A DNA stretch of 64,000 bases from Sabellastarte sp. h YS-2021 (Eukaryota > Annelida > Polychaeta > Sabellida > Sabellidae): positions 36,001,596 to 36,065,595 of the forward strand of contig OZ024935.1 of NCBI GenBank assembly GCA_964017235.1, in the 5' to 3' direction. Below the pieces are notes generated by a model that saw nothing but the letters and a program-made list of their open reading frames with translations, ran no database searches and was not told the DNA's origin. Shown piece by piece: positions 13,101 through 25,100 of the stretch. Made by a program: the position numbers and the translations under genes. How positions within the stretch are numbered: the first letter of the stretch is position 1; every line of letters starts with the position of its first letter.

Positions 13101-16100
13101 TGGGGTTCTGGCATTGGTTGGTAAAAGATTCTTTGATGAGTCTGATGCTGATGTCCACCTCAAACCTTCTTGTTCTTATGTAGGGGTGAAATCGGTCCTG
13201 GTTTGGTTGAGCATGGTGGAGATATACATCATTCCTCAGTAGCACTAGATTGGTCAGGGAGGAGATGAAGTAAGCAACCAGGTCGGCATAGGCCTTAGAC
13301 ATGCTCCAGCTGAAATTGGGCATGCAGGGAGGCTTTCTGCTGGGTAATTTTGAATAGTTGCAGCATGATGTACTCCCCAGTGGGTCCATCCTGCATGGTC
13401 CGAAACTGGTCAGAGTTTTTCTCATTGATCTCTTGAGAGTTTCAGGTTATTAAGACAAGACTCGCTGTCCATGCCAAAGATGGAGAGGAAATTGGCAATA
13501 CTTATGTTTGATATGAAGACCTCTTTGTAAAACTCTCTCTCAGTCTCTCAGGTGTGTCCATTGTTCCTCAGAAAGTATAGAACATGATGAACACTGTGTT
13601 ACATCGGCCACCTGCGCACTTGGCTCCCACAGTTTCTCTTAAACCCTCTTTGTAAAAGAATAAAACAGTCTACACACAGTTTAAGCACTGTAACTGATCA
13701 CTGAAGTGAGAGCTACAAATAAGCCAGTCTTAACAAAAAGCGAGGAAGAGCTCCTATGAGCAGCTGATAGATTCCGTAGGTCATGCACCAGTGCTAAACA
13801 CCAGCATCCACTCTGACCATCGTTCTAGACAACACCCGCTATCTGAATTTCACCGGTAATAAGTTTCCAACTTTTTCTAGAGTTGGATGCTTCCCTTAGT
13901 AAACCACCGGTAAAGCATATTGTAAAAATAAGTAGGACTATTGCAGCATGATAAAACTCAGTCTTTCAGTTACTACACACTTGCTATCTGGTACTGTCTT
14001 TCTTTTAATATAGGAACCAATCTCTTAGTAATATCCTTCTGGGAGCATTTAAAGACCCACCTTTCAACTCAAGACTCTCCACAGAGTATTTTCTTTTGTT
14101 CACATCAACACCCTGAATTATTGAACTAGATTAGCTGCTTGAATATTACCTTTTGCTCGGTGTTGTTGTTATTTTGAGTTTACCACTGGATCTCCCACTT
14201 TAGCAGTAGATAATATCAGATCATTATATTACTGTGTGTCTTACTCATTGAACTAGAATATTCAATCAAGTGCAAAATTGTTTTGACATCAAACCAATAC
14301 AAGTCTGACAAAAGACAAAATGTAACAAAACCCAAGGGTCTCACTGGCAAGTTGGTTATCAGGTTTGTTAAATCATTATTAATTCCTCATATTTTGCCTG
14401 TCACAATATAACTCCATTTTCACCGTTCCATACTTCAATTCCTATCTATGTTGATAAATGTGTAAGTGTGTCCATTTGGAACTGTAGCCAATGAAATTCA
14501 TGAAATAGACGTTATCTCTTCCTAGAAGCTAGATTTAAGTGCCGCACAGAGTGACCCCAAAATATTGTGAAAAGATGTCACTAACCTTTACAAATATCTG
14601 TGGATTCTGTGGTTGTAAGCTTTGTCTTGATGTTTTCTCTTTAACCTCTAACTTACAACTGATGGATTGTGGGTTCATCTCCTGTTACAAGCACTTCTAT
14701 GGGGAGGTGTTTTGCGGCACCCGCTTCTGGTCGGGAGATGCTATTCATCACTTCATTTTCGTTGTGAACAGATCCCTCAGGTTTCTTTTCGCTAGAGCAC
14801 ATCTTTGACCTTTATTTGGATATCACAACAGTTCTTTGACATGTAGAACAATGTTGATAATCCCTCTGTTGGTTTAGACACCGTGTCACAACAGTTCTTT
14901 AACATGTAGAACAATGTTGGTAATCCCTCTGCTTTGAGAAGTTTGAGCACGAGAATATTCTCACTTTCAGGTTACCACAGTTCTTGCATATATACAACAA
15001 TGTTGATCATCTCTCCTCTTTGAAAGATATGTAACAGTACAATTCTCAGAACAATGTTGATGATTGCTCCATAACAGTTCAGTACACGGAACAATGTTAA
15101 TAGATTTTCCAGTTTTGGAACATACCACAGTTCATTTGCTGTCTAAAACAATGTTAACGTATCCTCTTCCATTCAGGTGCACACTCAAGACAGGTGATGC
15201 AGCTCACTTGAGACCATATAGATCATTGGTGTTCTGGCTGGTTACCTGTAGTTCTTCCTTTACAGTGGTGTCTTTCAATTGAGCCACTCGGCGAGCCACC
15301 TCTTCCAGACCATAAGGGTTGTTACAAGAGCACTTAGAGTGGGGGCTATTAGATAAGCTGAGTCCGTTTCCAAGAGAATTTGATCCAACTCTAAATGTTG
15401 TACAACCTTCCCCAATTCAGGATGATAGTCCTGTTGTAGCAAATTTGCAGTGAACCCAAACATTATCACTAGTGGATCCAGGGGGGTTCAGGGGGTTTGA
15501 ACCCCTCTCTTGAAAAATAATGTAAGGGGTTCAACCCAAAGTACAAAATTATTTCTTGAGAGTGGTATTAAATTTACAGGAAATGCACTGTATTTTTACC
15601 AAAAATTAATTTTTTTTCCTGGGGGGCATGCCCCCCGACCCCCTTAGTTATAATATGTCTGATGTGAACACCCACCTTACTCAATGTGAACCCCCACCTT
15701 ACTTAAAGGCTGGATCAACCCCTGATTATACTCGATGTTTACTGATCGAAGGGTTGTGGCCACAGGGAGCATGCTTCAGATTCTGCACTTCCCTTTTGAC
15801 ATCCTTCACTTGTTCAGCTAGATCATCTAGATCTCGATGCAGCAAAGAGACTTCCCACTGATGTTGACTCTCAGCATTTTCAAATCGTTGAAGAGAAGTT
15901 ATCGCTTCATTGTGAGATTTCTGAGTTTCTTTGACTGACTCCAGTTCCTGGTCAAACATATCTTGATGCTGTGTCAAAATGGACTTAAAAGAAGAAAACT
16001 CATTTTCTGCTGATCATTCTCTTCAGTCTGTCAGTCCAAATGAGAATCCAGTCTTAAAAACCTAGACTTCGTTTCCTGCATCTTGGACTGCAACTGTCGA

Positions 16101-19100
16101 CCAAGATTTGAAACATCCCCATAGCAAAAGAATGCAACTTCCTGCTGAGAAGAAGTTAGGCCGATCACAGCACTCTTCAACATTGTGGTATCCCTTTCCA
16201 CCCTGTCAAGTTGTTGATGCTTCTGCTTGACTACATCTACTCTCTGATCTAGGCAATCAACTGTAGACTTCAGCTCAAGTTCAGCTGTACTGGTTGAATA
16301 AACTGAACGGTTCAATTCTTCCACAGTGCGGAACAACAGAGTAACTTTGCTGTTGGTATCAACCTAGCAGATTCAAACTTCTCCACACACTTCTCCATCT
16401 TGGACATGTCATTCTGGATTTTGATCAGGACTGACCACATATCTTCAAGTCCTGGTTTACCATCAACTATTGGTCTGGAGTCTGAAGTTTCAGTTTCAAA
16501 TCCTGAAGTTTCCTGACTGGAAAAAATCTGATAGGATGAGCCCAACAACTCTACTTTTTGCCACTGCAACTTCTGATGATCAGTTGACAATCCGGACAAA
16601 TGCAAAAATTCTTTGTCAGGGAAAGCACACTGGGCATCTGAATCTTCATCGTTCTTCTCCTCGACCTCATGAAAATCCTGAATGCCAACCTGAACTTCAA
16701 GGTGTTCCTGACTGGAGTAAAACTTATAATCAGCTGACACATTTTTCTCACCAAATAGGATGAAACCTGAGTGCTGAAGCTTCTTAATCACAGAGTTGCT
16801 GACAACTTTGGACTTCTGAAGATCATGTAAGGTCAGGGTACCACTATTTTCTTTCCTCAGGTTCAAGATCCTGTCTGCTTTTGCTTCACCAATGCTTTTT
16901 ATTGACAATAAATCAGCTTTGGTTGCATCTTCAATGTGAACTGTTTTTGTTCCCACCAGTAGCCATTCAGGCTGTTTTTAGGTGACTTCACTAAATTCAA
17001 TCAATCAATTGACAAATACACGAAAATCAAAAACCAACTAGCAAAACAATGCCAAGTCAATTAATGAAAATTCAAGCAAATAACACACAAATCCTATAAT
17101 TTAACTTGCAAGACAGAGCAAAGTTAAATTGAATTTAATCAGACCCAATCTGCACGACAATGTAAAGATATAGGCCGAAGTACAATAAATAACTTGCAAG
17201 ACAAAGCAAAAGTTATTTAGCAAAAATCATAACTTGAAAATATCTGTTACAAATGAAATCAAGTAAGTAATAAATACTGTTCAAAATATTTTCACATTTA
17301 CAGAAAGTTCACTACTTTGATTTCCATTATTTCAAAATAGAAAATATATAATTTACCCTAGACCTTACTCAGATTAAATTTTATTTCAGTTATTGAAACT
17401 CAATAAATTTTAACCATGAAAGTTTTTATGCAATAAAAAAATTAAAATATTGTAAAGCTACAACAAAAAAGTTTTTTTTAATTGAAAAATCTATGCAATA
17501 AAAATACTACTACAAATTTTAACTAATATATGAAATCATGCAAACAATTTAAAAATAATGGTTCTTAATTACTGTTAGTAAGGGCAATATTCATAAAATT
17601 TCAATCTACAAATAATTAAAAATAATATTCAATATACTATGCAAAATTTAATTTGAATCACTAGAAAATTACTTCAAAATGCTACCAACAGAAAATTTAA
17701 TTACTTGAAAATTTACTAACACTTTACTAGATATATAAATATTTTACCACAATTATTGTCACAATAACTAGACAGAATTATTTATAATTTCTTTAAAAAT
17801 AGTTACTACAAATATACTAGAACAAATTCACTACATACACAGTACCAATAATATTAACTTTACTGAAAAATTACAGCTGAGCTGAACAAGACAGGTACAA
17901 AATTTTCAAATAACGGTGCTGATGACCAACAGAATATGTGACAAACAACATGTACACAATGGAACAACAGAAAAACTCGATCGATATGCACAAGCAAAAA
18001 TTACTGAGTTGTAACAGACAACTGACAAACAAACCGACCGATGGACAAACAATATATGAAAAACAATAATGCAGCAGGAGAACGAAATTTACACTGCTAC
18101 ATGCACAAATATGATATTTACAAATTATAAACAGCAATGCACCAAAATCTTATACTGCCGTATACCAAATATGCAATTTGAAAATAGAAAATATATTTGT
18201 GACAATAGTTGTTCAGAACAAAACATCTACAAATACTTTGCAAAATAGTAGATATTACATTGAAGTATGACGCCAAGATGACCTATTGTCACACTAAAAA
18301 TAAAACGAAAATTCAGGCTAACTATTGCCGATAATTCACACTAAGAATGATTGATGTGTGAATCAGAAATAATAGATTACTTCATCTAATACATATATAA
18401 GACTAAAATTATCAATAAAACATACAAAAACCTATTTTGTTCACCACAAAACACCAACAAAATTCAAATATATTTTAAATTCATGTGGTGGACGAAAATG
18501 GCAGAATTAACACAAATAAAGAAAAATCCTCACAAAACCAATTCCAGAATGCTGCGGGTCAATCTATCACACACTTCTGGTACCAGTGTTGTGAAAAGAT
18601 GTCACTAACCTTTTCAGATATCTGTGGATTCTGTGGTTGACACGGATGTGTCTGTCATTCTGATTGGCTAAGAGCAATTTCTAAACCGTCTAAAATACTG
18701 AATCAATGCAAAAGCTGTAGCATCAACTTCCCCATGCATTTCATATAAACAGAAGAAAATGTTTCTGGTTTTGTTATTTACATCAGTTACAGTTACATTA
18801 GTTTGCTTTGCTTTCGTGCTCTGACTATGCCAACCAGTCTAAAATTCTGCATTTAGACATTTTTTTCATGCTATATTCCTATTTCCTGTTACCTATTTCC
18901 TGTTACAAGCACTTCCTATGCTTCCGGTCGGGAGATGCTTTTCGTCACTTCAGTATTGGCCTATGCTAGACCACTGTGAAATATGAAATATGATTGCATC
19001 TGTCCATCAATAGAAAGTGTGGTCGCTTTATAAATTAGACTGCCATATCTATGTAATGTTACACATTACAATCCACCTTCATTGTGTACTGTTTTGTTAC

Positions 19101-22100
19101 TTATATTTCAATATAGATTATACTAAGCTAACTCACATGAAAGGAGATTTACTCGACAAGAAGATTGATGGAATTCTGTTGGATACCTACCACGCACGTT
19201 TTTCAGTGAAACTGATGACTAGACTTGAAGAAGCAGCATTTATAGAAGATAGTAAGTCAACTATACCATTCTATACATTACTGAATCTTTTCCATTGATT
19301 TGAGTTCCTTGTAATGGTGTACTTCACAATTTGAAAGTCCTAAGAATTTCAGTAATTATCATTAAAAAATTGTAATCTCTTCGACAACAATACCATCACA
19401 TAGTTTACAACAGCTGAGAAAGTTATGAAAATAAGTATATAAAACGTAACTTAAAATGCAACAAATAAGATTTCAGTAGCAGTTCTGAGGCTTTTCCTGA
19501 ATTTTTCATGCAGGTCACCCTAGGCCAATTCAATATCACTGCTGAACTATCTGTGAAATTGTCCATTTCGTGAAATGGACATGGAATTTGTCAATTTCAT
19601 GAAATGGACAACTCAACTGTCCATTTCATAAAATAGATAAATCCACAGCTTTTATGCCATCTATTTCATGAAATGGACAAAGTAATGTAGAAAATTAAAT
19701 TTTGTTCATGGCTCGACCTTTGCTAAAGGCTAATTATTTTATTTCTCAAGTAACTGACTACTATATACAGTACAATTGCAAACAAACACAGTGATCTGAG
19801 AACTAAGAACGATTATATAATAAAATGTCTGGCCACTGTTATGTACATAAGGTGTTTGTAATATATCTCAATTCACCTTCTATAAATTTTGTATTTTCAG
19901 TGAATTACCATAGAAGTATCTCTGCATTACATTACATTTAATTCACCAAAATCTAGTTCTTGATTACTGAACCTTGCCCACACTGATTAAGCTATCGGAA
20001 AAAAACATTGAAATCATATGATTACATACATAAAATATTTGTAAATTGTACTAACAATGATGGATGAAATTTCCATATTTCACATTTTTTTAAATGACTG
20101 TATGCACAAAAAAAAACGATTTCAAAAAAAAGATGGGACTTTATCCCACAATTGATATCGTAAGGTATTTTCTCTAAAATCTACTTTTTAAACTGCAGCA
20201 ATTAAGAACTTTCATAATGTAATGTGTATTTATCTTTATGAACTTGCAAATTGTTAGGAAGTTGTTAAATATGCGAAAATGTATACTCCTATTGCAAAAA
20301 AAAAATAAAATAAAATAAATAAATAAAGTAAAAATATAAAACATTACTGTTTACACATATCGCGTAATGTATTTTATTGGTGTGATATCAGACTTTTTCC
20401 TAGAAATGCTAAACTAATAATCTCTGTTGTGGAATTCACAGAATCTACATACATGTATTTATTAACTTATTAACTGTTCTTAACTGATGTAAGTGGCCAA
20501 TCCATAGAAAAAGGGTGTCACAGAATATCTGATTTCCAGAACTAAGGATACCCTCTGGCTTCATTTTACTTTTGACTCAACATCAATTTATTTGTCAAAA
20601 GTGGAACGTGAGTTTGGATGTAGAATAATTTAAAAACAATGTAGGAATGCTGTGATTATGCTTTTGAACTTTACAAGTGCAATGACAAGTTGCGCAAGAC
20701 TGTGATCTTGATTGCATAATTTTAGGCAACTGGGTTGTAAACTTGGCACTTTGAAACCATTGGGCGTTTAAAAATGGCTTGGTCGTTTTAAAACGACCAA
20801 ACAGATATTTTGGCCATTTTCAAAAACGTCTCAGATTTAAGTGATACACCTAAATAAATATTTATATATAAAAAGGGGGGTCTGGATATAATTTTAAATA
20901 TATATAATTTTTAAAAAAACTATGACATTATAACTGGACAAAACCTAGATGTACATTTTGTGTGGTATTCTTTTGAACTTTATTAGTCTTTAAACTTAAG
21001 GAAAAGCCTCAATGTGAGTTCGTACTCTTAATGTTGATTCGTTATCCCTTATTAATCCCTTTTATGCAGTCTACTCATCTACAAGTAAAACAGACCAACA
21101 TTTAAAGAGTACTAGAACAATAGGCACAAATCCAATTAAAGAACCTGACAATCGAATGAATATTTAAGGGTACAAAGAATTTGATTTATTTGGTTTCTGT
21201 AATTATGCAATGTCTGTTTAGGAGAGATTAAACCGAAATATATTGACAGTTATCAAATTGTAAAAAAAAGAAAAGAAAATCTTTATTAAAGCAAATACAA
21301 TTGGCTACTATGGAAATCCTTTCAAGTCAAAGGGTCACAGTAAAGGTCAACTAGTATATTTACTACTAGTAATTTTACACTTGTTTGTTACTTTTTAATC
21401 TTATTTCATGTATTAGACATTAGTTTTCTTTAATTATTAAAGCTCTATGGATAGTTATAATAAGCGCTATACAGTCCATATTTGATAATTAAAACAAACT
21501 TTATCTGTACTTTGATCAGTTAGGTTTTGAAATAGCCAGGCCATTTCTAAATCCATTGAGATTTTGAAATGGCCAACAGCCATTTTGAAATGGTCAGATT
21601 GTGAAACAGCCAGGAGCATATTAACTAAAAATTCCTTTCACTAGGTACATTCTTTGGAATCATCCTGCAAAATCAGACATATGAGATTCAGCAATGCTTC
21701 ATGCGAGAAACTTCAAAGTCAAAGGACAAATTGTTGAGGGACCTTTTTGAAAAGCGAGCCATTAGAAAGCAGGTCTGAATAAACCTTTTGTCCTTGTTTC
21801 AAAGTAAACAATGTTCACAAGTTAACAGATATTAATGCATTTCGAGCCCCTATTGTTGATTTTAATTTCAAATTGATTAATACACATAAGTTATGGTGTA
21901 AAAGAAAGAATTTTTTCTGACAAGAGATCTATATATCAAGAAAAAAGAAAATATTAATTGGTTAGAAAACTTAATTGCATTGAAGAGTGAAATATTCTAT
22001 AGAGCAAAGTGAAATTTATCCCCATTGTAGATTGTTTTATTTATAAAATTATCATTGCCTCTGGTTCCAAATACAAGTGAAAAGCAGGGGTGGGATAAAA

Positions 22101-25100
22101 TATGTTTTATTTACAATTAATTAGCATATATATATATTTGTAGCACACTAATGTTTATTTACAATTGTTGACATTCATTTACATATTCATATAAATTAAT
22201 TTATGCAATTTATTAATATTGTAATTTTTTTATATATGAGGGCACCTTAAAGTCGCCAACCCAAGTTTGGCACTTGCCAAAGTGTGAGCCAAAGGCCATC
22301 TTAAAGCAAGTGGATACAATCTACTAGTGACAGGGCGAAGCTAAGGTCACCCCAATGTTTACAAGAATGAAAGATGTGACCCTAAGGTCACCATAGGTTA
22401 GCATGAGTTTGAGGTGGCCTTAATGGTTGTTTAAGTTGATTTACAATTGAAAGCAGTTGTCAAATCTTTGTAAGGGTTAATTTTTTAAAATATTAGGTTG
22501 GTGAATTACAATATAACTGCTACAAGGAAAATTTGAAAATGAGAAAAAGTCCCCAAACCCCAACTAGTGAGAGGTAGGGATGTATAGTTGTCTCTTGAAG
22601 GTAGATGCAACCTGATCTGAACCCTGATGATCTAGGGTGATATACCTCCAGACGCATTCCGACGTCCAGGTGCCATGGCTTTGGATATGCTGTAAATCTA
22701 CATTAGCATTGAAGGCGTAGGTGGCACCTGAACGCCGGAAGGCATGGAAGGTGAGTTTAGAAGTGGCTAAGTTTAATTTTTTGAGGACTAGCCGAAAATG
22801 TCTCCTGACCTGTGTATCTGTTAGTGGAACCCAACCCCTGGAAGTCTTATACTGAAAGAGGGGGTGGTTATTAGAGCCTGGAGTGATAGCCAGTAAATTC
22901 TTAATAGCTGTGACTGGGCATATGGGATTAGAGCCTAAATGAGGAATTTTTAAAATTTTTACAACATTCCTGGTTTGCATTGTTTTTGACCATTTTATAA
23001 GGACTTGAATGCCGGGATGTGAAAAAATAATGTCAGCCCTTGCCAGATGGTACAGTGGAGAGAACTGGGGAGTGGTGTGAGGAACTAGATTAGATAAGCG
23101 TAGGAAAGAAAAATAAGCTAGGGTATACACTGCCTTAAAAACTTGACCCATATACATCGAATCACAGGCTCTCACAATTAACTGTAAGGTGTCAATATCA
23201 ATGATTTTTTTCAATTGGACTTTAAAGGGTTGGTGGAGAATCATGGCTTTGTGGAAATACTTAATCCTCTGGTCATCAAAAATCTTTGCAGAAATGCCAA
23301 ACAGAGATAATTTTGCTTTAATGGCTGACATGTGGTTGGCCATAGCCGATGGTGAGAATTGATTAGATTCTAAGAACTGTAAGTATGCTATTAAGATCAA
23401 AGGAGTAAGCTGGAAAATACTTAGCTTCATGAAGACTGTGAATGCTAGAAACAGCCTGAACATGCTAGTATAGTTTCTATCTGTAGCAGGTCTGAAGGCC
23501 ATATGGGTCTTCTGAAGGCCAAGGTGCAGTAATTTGACAATTGATGGATGAAGGCCTACAGAATAAAGGAACATTAAATGGACCAATCTATAGCAATATG
23601 ACTCTCATTAACGGTAGTCCATGTGTGGACAGGTAACAGATGACACAGGGTTGCATTTGCCATGGGCCTACTACCCCACCTGGACAGGAGGTCTGCAATA
23701 ATGTTAACTTTTCCTGGGATATGGGTGACTTTAAGATTAATATTCATGGACTGTAACTGACGCTTTGAACAGTACTTTTTATTGGTCCATTGGGAGCACA
23801 TATCCATAATCTCTTTGAGCTTTGCTGGTGGTATGGACATTGTAAAAGTTTTAGTGTCTATCATGATACCTAGGCAGTTCAAGGCCGTAGTGGGAGGTTC
23901 CAATTTTTTCTTAGAAATCTGGAAACCGAGTTCTGGCAAGAGATGACACAAAGCGTCAAACGAGGCGTCAATTTTACTAGGAAGGTCAATCCCAAGAATA
24001 TCATCAATATAATTGATGACGTCATAATTACTTTGATGCATGATATGATGCACAGCGTCACTTAAGCGTTGAAATAAAGCACTTCCGTTCCTGTACCCAA
24101 AAGGCAGGCACGTATCAACGTAATAACGGTCGTGACGTAATCATAAGAGGTCATACTCAAGGGGGTCTAACTTAACATGGCGAAAGGCACGACTTATGTC
24201 GACCTTATATAGCTTACAACCTCTGCCTAATGCCTTGACTTGATCAATAATAGTATCCACTGTGGGTAACTTAAGGACAAAAGGTGTGGTTAAGTACTGA
24301 TCCCTTGGTATACCTGCATTCACAGATTGACCCTGGGGGAAACTAAGGTAAATGATGACCCTACGAGCCGGAGCATTGGGTTTTTCCCTGGTCATCATGG
24401 GTGATATGTGCAAATTTTTTATAGGTTTGGTATCATAAGGACCTAAGATTGCATCATATTGAATTTCTTCAGCCAGGTAAGTGTTGATATCTTCAGGATA
24501 ATCTACAGCTGAAGGGTGATTAACTTCTTGACTATGTAGATTCCCTTCTCTGTCATAATCTAGAGGGAAACCAAATCTTATGAGAAGTGGCAACTGTCTA
24601 TCCCAATAGTCCTGAAGATAGTGATCCCAAACATCTGGTTTTAATTGTGACCTAAGAGTAATTTGACTTTGCAAGAAATTATATTTCTTAGACTCCTGTA
24701 CTTTAGTATGCAGTGTTATGGGGTCATCCTTACTTTGCACAGGGTTAACTAAGTTTGGCATAAGCTGCTTACCCAGAGGGATGAAGCCAAACTTAAATTT
24801 ACTTTGGGCTTCCCAAAGTTGGAGTGTTGGACAATCAGGTAACACATGCTTGTATGTTATGGACTTGTCCTTAATCAGCAGGGGAAGGTCATATTTAGAG
24901 CAAGCAGTGACCTTTGGTACACTTTGTTGAGACGTTTGATCTATTTCCTGGTTGGCCTTTACTGCCGCCTGTGATTTAGTTACCCTGTAGTTTGACTTAA
25001 CCATATCATGGCTTTGAGAGCTGGCACTGTCAGCCTTGGAGGAAACTGTTTCAACGTTTTGCTCAGAAACGACGGCGTCGACGGGCAGAACGTCATAAAT

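Larger units (their letters stand above)
10415..13930 (-). mobile_element. DIRS1-like tyrosine-recombinase retrotransposon, degenerate
   Basis: It lies in intron 5. Pieces of gag, RT and a tyrosine recombinase occur in that order on the minus strand, enclosed by diverged inverted terminal repeats (10430-10620 against 13738-13925; both hold TTTAGCACTGGTGCA and AGAGCTCTTCCTC on opposite strands). DIRS1-group elements have inverted terminal repeats and a YR instead of an integrase. Every frame is interrupted, and the length (about 3.5 kb) is short of the usual 5-6 kb, so internal deletion is likely. A short tandem motif GTACACAAGGAGT repeats at 12757-12810. Confidence 0.72.
14563..18952 (-). mobile_element. 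LTR retrotransposon with gag and TatD-like fragment, internally deleted
   Basis: The two ends share LTR sequence in the same orientation (14563-14755 and 18587-18952). Immediately inside the right LTR, on the minus strand, is CTGGTACCAGAAGTGTG, a good primer-binding-site candidate. Internally, in minus order, come an AT-rich leader, a gag-like frame with helix-hairpin-helix and coiled coil, a palindromic MITE, the C-terminal end of a TatD nuclease, a minisatellite and the 3' LTR. No RT, RNase H or integrase is visible, so it is a deleted, non-autonomous copy. No convincing target-site duplication was found. Confidence 0.7.

Noticed and set aside
13006-13183. Plus-strand frame over the DIRS1-like gag
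   Set aside because: The minus-strand reading matches a gag pattern and the order of the element; the plus frame has no similarity.
14825-15175. CRISPR-like array
   Set aside because: Units are degenerate and of uneven spacing, in a eukaryotic retroelement; no cas-like genes.
15726-16956. Host gene for a helix-hairpin-helix DNA-binding protein
   Set aside because: It is enclosed by LTRs with a primer site and leader and is frameshifted, so a retroelement origin fits better, though host capture is not excluded.
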